DNA from: Pararge aegeria
Taxonomy: Eukaryota > Arthropoda > Insecta > Lepidoptera > Nymphalidae
Length of the DNA stretch: 64,000 nucleotides
Assembly: GCF_905163445.1 (NCBI RefSeq)
Contig: NC_053193.1
Location: 2,356,001-2,420,000, forward strand
Reading direction: 5' to 3'
Program-made: the position numbers and the translations under genes
Shown: positions 36,528-47,800 of the stretch, piece after piece
Position numbering within the stretch: position 1 is the stretch's first letter
Layout: every line of letters begins with the position of its first letter
Notes under the pieces: generated by a model
Told to the model about the DNA's origin: nothing
Databases searched by the model: none
Seen by the model: only the letters and a program-made list of their open reading frames with translations

Positions 36528-36922
36528 GTTCATTTGCTGGCTTTCCTTGAGATGTTGCAGAAAACAGAACTTTAAATCTATGTCAAGAAAGAGGAAAGCA
36601 TCTAAAACTCATAAAGGGAATAATTTTAAAAGTGTATATTTTAAAAGCGTGATATCGAGGACTAGCCGGTCCTTGATGAACTCCACAAGCTACAATCCTT
36701 GCGCTCTAACACTTTGTATTTCAAAAAGCCCTTGTCGCTATTCAGCCCGTGACCCAAGATTAAGACATTGGTCCAGAGAACTAATTGTCTCGACGTAGAT
36801 CGAGTGACGTTTGGATTGTGAATCCAAATTCTTCTGTGTCATAAGAATAGATACAGAAAAGCTCGAGGTCGAGTAGTGTACGTACTTAAATTCGTACTTA
36901 ACAGAAGCGCCCTTCGGCACTA
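36528..36922 (+). other. 5' untranslated part of the first coding exon of the transporter gene
   Basis: A long T-tract followed by TTGCAG gives a good acceptor ending at 36527, so the exon that carries ATG 36923 probably starts at 36528. The leader contains upstream ATGs. One at 36580 opens a very basic 72-codon frame ending at 36798 that resembles nothing I know. It is probably untranslated or a regulatory uORF. Confidence 0.5.
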
Positions 36923-39900
36923 ATGGACACGGATAGAACCTACGCAAATGGCATCCCAGGTAAAGAGAAAGTTATCAAGTATGAACCGAAAGTACCATCT
37001 GAAGAGGAGAAGACTACGTCCCCGTTACTCACCAAAAATAACGACATCATTTACATCGACTCTGTAAATGATGAAAGGGATAAACCGCGAGATGCGGAAA
37101 AGTCTAGAAATGATCTTAATAAAATAAATTCGGTGAAGACGGAAGACAGTGAAGCAAAAGACAACGTTTTAACTGTAGTTTTTCAAAAAGACGATAGAAG
37201 TGATGAAGACGCAAAATCGACAAATGAAAGAGTCAAATTCTTGGGTTTGGGTGATGCTGACAGTATTTGCTCCAGTAAAGCACCGCAAGACAATGAGCCT
37301 CAGATACCTGATGGTGGGTGGGGCTGGGTTGTGGTTGCTGCTTCTTTTCTTATTGCCACTGTAGCTGATGGACTCGCTTTCTCATATGGATTGCTGCAAA
37401 TCAAGTTTGTAGATCATTTTGAAACGAGTGAAGCGAAGACATCGCTGATTGGCAGTCTATTCATTTCAGTTCCTTTAATAGCGGGACCTATAATGAGCGC
37501 GCTGGTGGACCGATATGGATGCAAAAAAATGACAATGGTTGGTGGTTTATTTTCGACGGTGGGATTCGTAGCTGCAGCATACAGCAATACCGTAGAAGTC
37601 TTGTATATAACTTACGGTATTATTGCTGGACTGGGTATGGGCTTGTTATACGTAACTGCTGTTGTTTCAATAGCATATTGGTTTGAGAAACGTCGTAATT
37701 TAGCTGTGGGCTTGGGATCATGTGGAGTTGGATTCGGTACATTTGTTTACTCGCCATTGACAACTTATTTATTAAATGAGTATGGTTGGAGAGGTACATT
37801 GCTTCTCCTGGCTGGCACAGTACTTAATGTTTGTGTGTGTGGTGCTGTAATGAGAGATCCTGAATGGCTGATTCAAGAACAAAAAAAACAAAGGAATTTA
37901 AGTAAAAGTAAACGAGCCTCCAGTTCTACCTCAATTTCGGCAAGATCAGGTGGCGGAGAATCTATGTATCCTGATGCCGAAGAACTAAAGACTATGATAA
38001 ATAGTGGAGAAACTCCAGAGCACATACTTGCAGCATTAGTCTCAGCTATAGCAGAGGCTGAAAATGTCGAGGCAGTTACAAAAAGAAATGCTGATTTATA
38101 TAATCAGAAAGTTAGCTCTGTTATTAATCTACCTACATTTTTACAACAAAGCGAAAAGGTAATGTATTTTTTTAATAAATTTTTCAATACTGTTATGTGA
38201 TATTTATTAGTATTTAAATGTTTTAATCGATATATAAATACACTTTTCCAGCTGCCACCAGAAGTTTTCAACCAAATAACATCAAATGAACGCCTGTATA
38301 ATATAATTCTCCAAAATTATCCTTCTTTACTCTTATTGAAGAGTAGTTCAGAATCAAAACTGCCAACTGGATCGAGTAAAAAAGAAAAGGAAAAACTGAA
38401 AAAGCTCAAAAAGAAAGATTTCGATAAAAAACTCGAAATAGTAAAAGAGAAATTGCTACAGCCGATTCCAGAAAATAACACAGTTATGATTACACCAAAA
38501 CAAGCACGCCAGGACTGGTTTTCTCGGCAAATCCAAACTGATCATAATTATCTAAAAGGTATACGAGTTCACAGAAACTCGATCATGCACCGTGGTGCCA
38601 TGATGAACATTGCTAAATACAAGTTGCGTGCATCTTCTTGTCCTGACATCTATAAAAACTCTATGTGGTCCATGGAGGATCCAGTAGAAGAGGTAATATT
38701 TAAATCTTGCTATTTTAGATTACATTAACAATAATTTTAAGTTGAGTGTAACGTGTTATTACTATTTTACTTTCAGACTTATGCGAAAAAATGTATCCGC
38801 ATGATAAACAAGACCTTTGACTTCAACATGTTTACTGAGTTCCACTTCCTCATGATGAATCTATCCACATTGGTTTTGTTCATTTGGTTTATCGTACCTT
38901 ACTTTTATATATCTACATTCATGGAGGACAATGGGTATTCTGAAACGCAAGGATCTCTTATGTTGGGCATATTTGGTGTGGCGACTATCATTGGTATTGT
39001 AAGTACACACTTTTATTGTTGCTGACAGAAAATCTATTCCAGGATTATAAATAAATTCTGGGATATCCCTCTTAAACTACTCCGTCTAACATCAGATGTT
39101 GATGTTGATGATGTGGAGCGTCAGACCTATCTAAGAGTTTACTTAACATTGATTTTATCCAATATCCAATTCCGACAAACACTTCCTTTTTTGTATAGAA
39201 GCAGGCGTTACTTTGCGGAAATCCATGATATATTATCAAAATTAAGCTTAATTTGCTATACTCCGCGAAAAGCAGGAGAATCTGTGTGGTGTAATTTATA
39301 ATTTCTTCAATCCTTATACTCCACACCAAACAGAACCTCGGCAATACACGCTCTACGCACGTTTCGCTCCGAAACCGGAGCATCATCAGGAGATGTTGAC
39401 TTTACAATGATTAATTGACTTAACAATTAATCATTGTAAAGTCAACATCTCCTGATACTTCCTTTTAAAAAAAAAAAAAATTAATGGTATTCTTAATCAA
39501 ATTCAAATTAAAAGTTTAAATTCAACTTATACAGAATACAGATAAGCGTCAGCAGATTATCCTCGTTTATTAAATTTGACTTAGTGATGTAAGCATAACG
39601 TTATTTCATGCTATCTACAGTATAAAGATGATTAGTCGTTTACGTTATCATTAATATCATAAGAAATACAGTAAAGAGATAGAAGAGATCTAATTATCTT
39701 ATCTATACTTGTGCAGAAAAGCAAATATGATTTACGAGGTCTTATTTGCTTTTCTAAACTATTCATTTCAGTCAGATGAGTTTCATTTTGTCAAGGACAG
39801 TTTTCTTAAAAAATTTAAACACCTATTTGAAGATAAATTACATGTGTAGATAAATTACTAGTATAATTGTTAATATGTTATAGAAGTCTCATTGTAATTT

Positions 39901-42414
39901 ATACGTCGTTAATTCCAGTTAAAAATGTATTTCATTCAGAATTCGCCCAGGGCATGATATGCTTCACATTAAACAAGTATTCATTCTGTTCTTGCACAAC
40001 CTTACAATTCCATTTCTAAAATATGATGATGCTTATATTTCAGGTGGGCCTTGGATGGATCGGTGATCTACCATGGGTCAATATAACCAAGACGTATGCT
40101 GCATGCCTAATAGCGTGCGGTGGTACAATCACCCTCTTCCCCATTCTGATTCGCGTTATGGATGCGAAAGAAACCTACAGTTTTTACATCTTGGCCCTAA
40201 ACTCAATGATCTTCGGGCTAACATTTTCAAGTTCATATTCCTATACTCCGAGTATATTGGTGGAGTTGATTGCTTTGGAACGATTTACAATGGCTTACGG
40301 ATTGGTTTTGCTGAGTCAAGGAATAGGTCATTTGATCGGACCACCTATAGCTGGTGAGTTTAATTTAAATTTTTCGTTTACTCTCCCTCACTCCCAATGT
40401 TTTGTAAATAGGCATAGTACAATGAGCAAGTTGTTTGATCAAAGGCAATATATTTTGAATTTTGTCTATCATTAGTAGCATTTAGTTCCTCTTCAAATTA
40501 ATTGATACAATTAGATTAGAATCTACTCCGCCATTCACCGAAACATTGTGAGTGAAGACGAATGAGTTGAAGTTTTAATTGAATATCAGATGTTACGTTA
40601 ACGCCCATAATCTCAGCTAAACGATTTGTTAATACTCATATTATCTTGTATCTAGTTGCAGGAATTCAGCGATATTTTTGAAATGATTGTGTCATATATT
40701 AATAAATGTAGCAGGAAATAGGAAATGTTTGAAATGCGTTTTCAATTAATGCTTACATTCCAAAAATAGATCATTTTAATTAGTAGTTAGTTGCAAATGT
40801 GTCGCAGTTTCAACAATCAACAGTCGTTATTTTAAGCTAAGGCGACGTTTATTATCAGTATCGAAATAACTATAAGATTATATCTTTTATGAAATAAATA
40901 AATAACTAAATATAATACGACAATACACACATCACCAATCACCATCTAGCCCCAAAGCAAGCAGCTTGTGTAATGGGTACAGAGCTGACTGATGAGTATT
41001 TTTATAATTAAAATACATAAATAAACACCATACTGAAAAACATTCATGTTCATATACAAACATTTTCCAGGTGTGGGGCATTATTGTCTTTATATAAGAC
41101 TAGCTGTTGCCCGCGACATCGTCCGCTTTTGTTTTTTGAAAGACATGTGCCTCAAAATTCAAAAAATTCAAAATTCAAAATTCATTTATTTCAAGTAGGC
41201 CTAATATAAGCACTTTGGAAACGTCAAGTCTGTCTGTGTGTAGTGACTCTACCACCGGTTCGGAAGGCAGATTCTACCGAGAAGAAGCCGGCAAGAAACT
41301 CAGCAGTTGCTCTTTTCCAACATTAACAATTTACATTTTACATTTCAAAATTCATTTTTCTATCTTGTGAGAGATGAAAGCGGAGCCGGATGCTTCGAAG
41401 CAACCTTGTCATTAAGAATCATTAATGTGGCAGCATTTTATGTATTTAGGATAGCTAAGCCTGGTGTAAAATCGTCAAACACTTTCGTCCCCTCTCCCGA
41501 GAGAACTGAGCTTAATTTCAGATAAAAAGCATCCTATATTACTTCTAATCCCTTCAGGAATATGTGTACAAAGTTTCGCGATGATCGGTTTAGTAGTTTT
41601 TGCGTGAAGGCGTAACAAACAAACTTACACTCACATTTATAATATTAGTAGGGAAATATGGTGGTCACTAAAGCAAATGATGGATAAGTAGGACACTCTC
41701 GACTTATGTTATCATTACGTGTTCAAATAAAAGTCATGATTAAATTCCAATTGTGATATTCTTACTAACTCGAGTCAACTTGTTAGACTCTTATATTAAT
41801 ACGTAAGTTAAATAATTAATCTGTTATCACTTTATGTTATCAAAATGTAAACATGTTATATGACATCTATTTATGAAAAATCAATACATAATTACGCTTG
41901 GTAGTTAATCTCGAATTTTCATATCTAATTAATCTACAATGTGTTTGGTGTCTTAAATGATAATACTTAATAAAATTATTTATTGATGACACCTTTATTT
42001 ATGTCTATTATTTTAAACAAAGAGCAAAACGACTAGCTTTGCTTTAAAATATAAGATAATTGATACCATCTAGATAGCTGCAAAGTGTTTTGTAATTCCG
42101 AAGGATTTCTGATATCTTGTGGATTATATAAATTAATCAAAACTTTGTTTTCCATCACTTCCGCGTTGAATTCGTTGAAATACCTTTTTTCTGTGTGTAT
42201 CAATGCATTTTATTTTATTTCAGGAGCTCTTAAAGACAGAACTGGGTATTGGGACGCGGCGTTTTATGTAGCTGGAATATGGGTGGTTGTCTCTGGATTC
42301 CTGGTGGCTGTTATTCCATACACTAAGAATTTCCGCATAATCGGAAATGCTCCATTGGCTAAAGACGTCGCGGTAGATCCTGAACCAGGAGTAAAGATCA
42401 TCATTGCGCATTAA
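36923..42414 (+). CDS. Monocarboxylate transporter-like protein (SLC16/MCT family, major facilitator superfamily)
   Basis: Five coding exons: 36923-38158, 38252-38692, 38777-38998, 40044-40353 and 42224-42414. All introns are GT-AG; the first three are phase 0 and the last is phase 1. The joined product is 799 aa. Residues 1-128 are a charged, probably cytosolic tail. The SLC16 signature PDGGWGWV is at 129-136 at the start of TM1, and the TM5 signature YWFEKRRNLAVG is at 252-263. About six membrane segments fill 133-310. A long hydrophilic, Lys- and Ser-rich loop (about 311-580) follows, then TM7-12, including GWIGD and the GPPIAGALKDRTGYWD stretch before the last helix. The family are plasma-membrane carriers, classically proton-linked for lactate, pyruvate or ketone bodies, though several members carry other substrates, so the substrate here is unknown. 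ATG 36923 is the first in this frame and gives the whole fold. I cannot assign a specific orthologue. Confidence 0.93.
39194..39456 (-). mobile_element. H-type repeat with terminal foldback, in transporter intron 3
   Basis: GAAGCAGGCGTTACTTTGCG, AAATTAAGCTTAATTTGCTA and CATCATCAGGAGATGTTGAC; its last 32 bases are repeated in perfect inverted order at 39425-39456. Confidence 0.6.
40892..41078 (-). mobile_element. SINE-A, truncated copy in transporter intron 4
   Basis: Tail and body are present with small deletions. The match ends at TTTTCCAGGTGTGGGG, so the tRNA head is missing. Confidence 0.75.
41099..41655 (-). mobile_element. Helitron-like element in transporter intron 4, containing a LINE tail
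   Basis: Starts ACTAGCTGTTGCCCGCGACA and ends TATAATATTAGTAGGGA on the plus strand. The tail-only LINE copy at 41157-41427 interrupts it, so the Helitron-like element is the older insertion. Confidence 0.65.
41157..41427 (-). mobile_element. Tail-only copy of the HEXD-intron LINE
   Basis: Matches the 3' end of the LINE at 48588-52161 over its whole length: ATTCAAA-type tail repeats, the TTTATTTCAAGTAGGCCTA block, GTGACTCTACCACCGG, CGGCAAGAAACTCAGCAG, and the coding end corresponding to 48785-48855. It sits inside a Helitron-like element. Confidence 0.8.
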
Positions 42415-42915
42415 GATAAGGAGTTAATGATAATAATGACAAAGCTGTGGGGAGAATTGCTGCCGGCTTCTCAATCTATGGGTTTGACAGAAATTCAAAT
42501 GAAAAAGAAGAAGAAGAAGAAGAAGTTGAATTCTGGTCTACTCTGCCGGGAAATAATCCTCCTTCCAGTACATATTATAACGGTTATGAACCAGGAACTC
42601 CAAAATATTGATTTAACGGGTGAAAACAGATGTCTACATGTATTTATTAAACTCTTTTATCTCACTACTACACTCGATATAATATTACCGTAGAAAAAAA
42701 CTATGTCTTTAAAAAAACTTTAATTAAAAAGATAAATTTGTCTAAAGTTAAAATAGGGAGTATTGGTTCTTAACCGTCGATATGTGTTTACAAAGTGTAT
42801 ATTTAAGTATATTTATCTTTATTTTTACAAGCAAGTATATATTAATAGTGAATTGTAATAGTCGAATTGAGTGTGTTAGCGTTTTTTAGGATTTTGCACA
42901 TTTTTTTTCAATAAA
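42415..42915 (+). terminator. 3' UTR and candidate poly(A) signal of the transporter gene
   Basis: Unique AT-rich sequence follows the TAA at 42412-42414. It contains a short GAA/AAG microsatellite around 42504-42524 and a canonical AATAAA at 42910-42915, the first clear hexamer after the stop. Other A-rich hexamers lie downstream, so the true cleavage site could be later. Confidence 0.4.
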
Positions 42916-44824
42916 GCAAGAGAGTTAAATGCGGTTCCGTAATCGAAAAACTGATAATTTTTATGGAAACTTTTGCATTCGTGGATAACAACAAGTACGA
43001 AGTTTGTAACATTGTTTTATAGTTTTAATGCTAATATTAAAAAGAACAGCGATATATATATTAAAGAGAGACATAATTTAAATTTGATCAAGATCGCATA
43101 GATAAAAATAAATAAGTAAAAAATCTGTTTGCTTTACTGAATTTTGTATATTCAATTGTTAAATAACGATAACTCATTCCAATTATGCCCACGATTCTTC
43201 TCTTTCAAATAAAAATTAAAAATTAAGATTTTTTCTACTTTCGCACGGAACCGTAAAAGTAAGAGCTAAATTACCTTAACTTACCTAGCAGACAGTTAAC
43301 ATTAACTTTAACATATTTTTTGTATTGAGAGGTGTTTATTAACTTATTATTATTATGTTCTTGTCACAAGATTAGTAATATTTTTAAACTTTTGAAATAT
43401 GTATAACTTTAATTCGTTCGTTAGGTTTCTGCAGTAGAAAAACGTGTATTTTCTTATGCATGAATGTGTGACCTGAGTGTGGATTTTCTTAAGTTTCAAG
43501 CGAGACAGATGTGAAATAATGATGAAAAAATAAATCATATGAAATAATCTTATCTTAAAAGTGCTCATCCTGAACGAAAGCATATTATAGTGACCAGAAG
43601 TCATGGTACACATCTATTTGTACCAAAGTAAATGAAACTACCTGGTACAAATTTATGAGAAATGTCTGCCCTACTATAAAATGCAAGGTAAATTAAAGTA
43701 AATAGAAAACTGATAGCATTGTACTAATCTATTTTGCTAATGTATACAAAATTTTCCTGACTTAAATGTTAAAGTAATCTATACCCACCTTTATAAAACG
43801 ACATGCGAGATGTAAAAAAGCTTTGTAGTACTTATTATAATGTATTGTGGAAAAATGTTTTAAAGGTACCTATAATAAAAAAAGGATCATATTTACCTTA
43901 ATATACAGCGCGAATTTAAAACTTACTTATTATAAAATCGTTTGGGTGTATTAAAATAAATTTATTCATGCATATTAGTATTAACTTGAGTAACATTTTT
44001 ACATATTTTAAACACTTACAATAAATAATTTGTATATTATTAGTAAATCTAAGATATCCTTTTTTGTACGAAATATTTTGAAAGTATTCTAGCTATTAAG
44101 TTTTGAATCTACTTACTTAACTTTTTGCTAAGTTATAAATTTTATATCCAAGATTTATCCAAGAATTAGTTGGTAGGTAATTAAAGTTTGGTATTTGAAT
44201 TGGGTTGTTTTATTTATATACTCGTATCTATACGTTTAAGAAGACATTTACAATAAAAACACTTTCCAGTGGAAAACCATAAAAAACCTTAGGAAAGAAG
44301 TATCGAAATATTTTTTATAAATAAAAGAAATAACATATGCAATTTTATGATAATACTCACCTTTCGCTAAAAACCCAAGAACCCCTTTTTTTTAAGAAGA
44401 ATAATTAGTTTTTTCTTTTTACTACTTTCAGCAATTTAACACAAAGAATAGAACCGCTAAAAATATACAAAATAGTGAGTAGTGTGAAAAAGGAAGGATC
44501 CATGCTACCTATATGCATGTCTCAAAAAAACTAGAACTCATTGCCAAACCCGTGTAGGTTATCATACGGTTACTTGACAATTGACATTGACAGTGGCAAC
44601 TTGCAAAGCGAATTGTTTGTGTTTTGCATCTGAAAAGGAATTTAATATTTCTGATTTCTGTTTTCGTTAAAGTAACTTCAGTAACTACAAGTAAAACAGG
44701 ATATTTAACTCCCTACCTTTACTTGAAAAGTGCGATTCCTACCGCGCTATCTGTTGTTGTATTGTGGTTGTGTGAAATATTAAAAATTAAGTGCTGTTTT
44801 GTGCCGGCGCGCAGTCAAATTGCA
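42916..44824. other. Intergenic region between the transporter and HEXD
   Basis: About 1.9 kb of unique AT-rich DNA without listed repeats. The frame of HEXD exon 1 stays open upstream to about 44624 but lacks an ATG. The HEXD promoter must lie here; no TATA box is clear. Confidence 0.45.
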
Positions 44825-47800
44825 ATGCATATGTAAGTTAACTCGATATTACAGTTTTTAACGAAGCTCTTGAAGTTCGTGTTTTTGAACGAGTGGTTGT
44901 CAATTGTAAATCTTAAAGCCTTAGCTGCCCGCACGCACGTCAATGTTATTGGCAACATCCTGCATATTATCAATAGTATAGCCTGTGTGCGGTGGGTCTT
45001 ACCGAAGAATTTAATTTTATTTATGCAGAAACATTTGACGGTGTTTCAGAGTTTTGATAATTGACTGTTTGTGCGCAAAGGCCGATTTACTTCATCCGAT
45101 CGTATGCTCATTCTATCCCCACTCTATTAAATCATATTAGTTTTGATGTTCTTGCTGCGTTCATAAGATTTTATGGCATATTCTAAGAATGTTTGCTTGC
45201 TTGTTGTAAATGGCATTAGAGCATGAAAACAGTTGCCTAGAGTGTTCTTGCTTGTTCTCGTATGCTCATTACCCGGAGTGGTCTCTTCAAAGCATTCTTA
45301 TGTTCTAGCGATGAGTTTAGCTAATTTAAACATTTGTCGAAGAGTTATAAGTCTTGGTTCTTAATTTTGATTGTTGTTAAAGAATAATAGAACGGTGATC
45401 AGAATAGCTCACTGTACTTTTGATAGCTGTAGCTCCCTTAGCTGTTAGCTTCCCTTATAACACAAGCTACGCTTACTTTGGGGCTAGGCTGCGATGTGTG
45501 TATTGTTGTAGTATATTTATTTTATTTTTTATATTCCCCAATTTTATCCCCTGATAAGGGATATAATTAACATGTCCATCTGCTAAAGCATGTTGTTACA
45601 CAGCTTATTATTACACATGTATTATTTGGATATTATTTCCACTTTTGCGCCAGTGGAAATAGAGTTGAGATAGTTGTGGGAGAAGATACATTTTTATTCT
45701 TCCCAGGGGACATAATTGTCTCCTGCCCATGCTAGCCGTGCTGAAGTGGGTTGATAATGATGAAATATCAGTTGTATAGAATTCAAAATTCTAAAGTGGT
45801 TGTAATAATGTCCTTTTTACTTTGAAGTCACAAAGTTTCCATAAACTCAACTTTTGAAGGCCTTTAAATCTTTATCTTTGAGATGTCTCTCAATAAGTTC
45901 AAAGTTTATATAAAACGTAAGCTTATAGAAAAATCCTATTATAATATTAAGGATTCCATGTATGATAAGAAAGCTTGGATATGAATTGCTCTAACTTCAT
46001 AGCTCAAAATTAACTAGACTGTGAGATGGTGATAGCAAAAAAATAAAACCTAGCTAAGTTTGTTGTGGGCTCTTCTTAGACCAGGACGTGTTTGAAACCG
46101 TCCGTTTTAAGTTAACAAATGCAGTTATCACTATTGCTAACATTAGTGTAACATGTTAAATGTATGAACGCTTCATAAGTGCCTGTAATGAGGTGTACAT
46201 AAATAAAACATTTTTTGTATTTGAATTTATATTAGGCATATTTATTTTTTATTTTTTGTATGAGGCCTCAAAATGCCTTTAATTGTGTAATTTGCCCAGT
46301 ATACATGATGAATGGATGCTCAACAATACTCTATTTACACAATACAACTTATACTTAATTATTTAACTTATTGCAGGATTGTTCATTTGGATTTGAAAGG
46401 CGCACCTTTAAAGATAGCATTTTTGGAGAGGGTAAGACCTACTTACTTTTTATAGTATTAGTAGTTTTAGGTTTAGACGTTAGTCCACCATCCTGGTCAA
46501 GTGCAGATTAGTGGGCTTCATTCGAGAATGAATGAATAATAATTACATTTTTCTACTCAAGTGCAATAAAAGACCAGGAGTGGTAATTAAAATGGGCCAG
46601 TAGTTAAACACAATATTCAATTGCATGTTTTCCCTTAGTTTAGCGATTTGGCTGGTTTAGTGCTATTAGCCGTTTAGTATATATATTTAAGTTGAATTTA
46701 CAGTGACGGTGAAAATAATTTTTCCATATTACTATTGTTTTCAGGTGCTAAGTAGTATCAAGAAATGGGGCGCTACTGGCATACTTATAGAATGGGAGGA
46801 TTCATTTCCATACACTGGGGTGATAGCAAACATTGGAAGCCTGACTGATGCGAGCGGTGATGGGATGTACACAGTTGAAGAAGTGAAACACATATTGTAC
46901 TGTGCAAAAGAAAATGAGCTGGAAGTGGTAAGTTTTAGAGTTGTTAATAAAATTTCTTTTTCAAAACTAAAGACAGACTTTTTATTTTCGGTTTGGCATA
47001 ATTTTTATGACCAGCCAGTTGCAATTTAGCCTCGTTTAGCATCCTCTAAGCTCTCATATGGTCTTCCGACTCACTTTCACCTCCTTAGCGATAGTTTTCG
47101 GATTTTTTATTCAGGAAGAATCTGCTCTCTGTCCCTTGAAAGTTGGCCAGACATTAAAGGTATTTTTATTTTTGTTATTAGTACTGCATATAGCAAAAAA
47201 CGGTAGCCTAGTGGGTGGCTTCGGCTTTCCTTTCGAGGAGACCGAGTTCGAGACCAGCACGCCGACTTTTCGGGGTTATGTGCATTTTTAATTTAAGCAA
47301 TTTGAATATCACTTGCTTTAACGGTGAAGGAATTGATTGAATTGAGGAAAGCTGCATGCCTTAGAGTTCTCCATAATGTTCTCAAAGGCGTGTGAAGTCT
47401 TCCAATCCGCACTTGCATTGTAGACCCTTCTCACTCTGAGAGGAAACCCGGTAATGGGTTGGCTGAAGTGGGCCGGTAATGGATTGGTGATGATGATGAC
47501 GATGATGATGATGAAGATGAAGACTGCATTTTCTACCATATTTGTTTTGACATTACAAACGGAATGTTTTATTTGTTTCTATAGATGAATCCCTATCCCT
47601 ACTAATATTATAAATGTCAATGTAAGTTTGTTTGTTACGCTTCCACGCAAAAACTACTTAACCGATCCTCATGAAACTTTGTACACATATTCTTGGAAGT
47701 GTTAGAAGTAATATAGGATACTTATTATCCCGACATTAAGCTCGGTTTCTTTAGGAGAGGGGACGAAAGTATTTGATGATTTAACACCATAACTTCGACA

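Noticed and set aside
44624..44824. N-terminal extension of HEXD
   Set aside because: The frame is open but begins with TTG, not ATG; the family does not have this hydrophobic extension, and the only ATG is at 44825.
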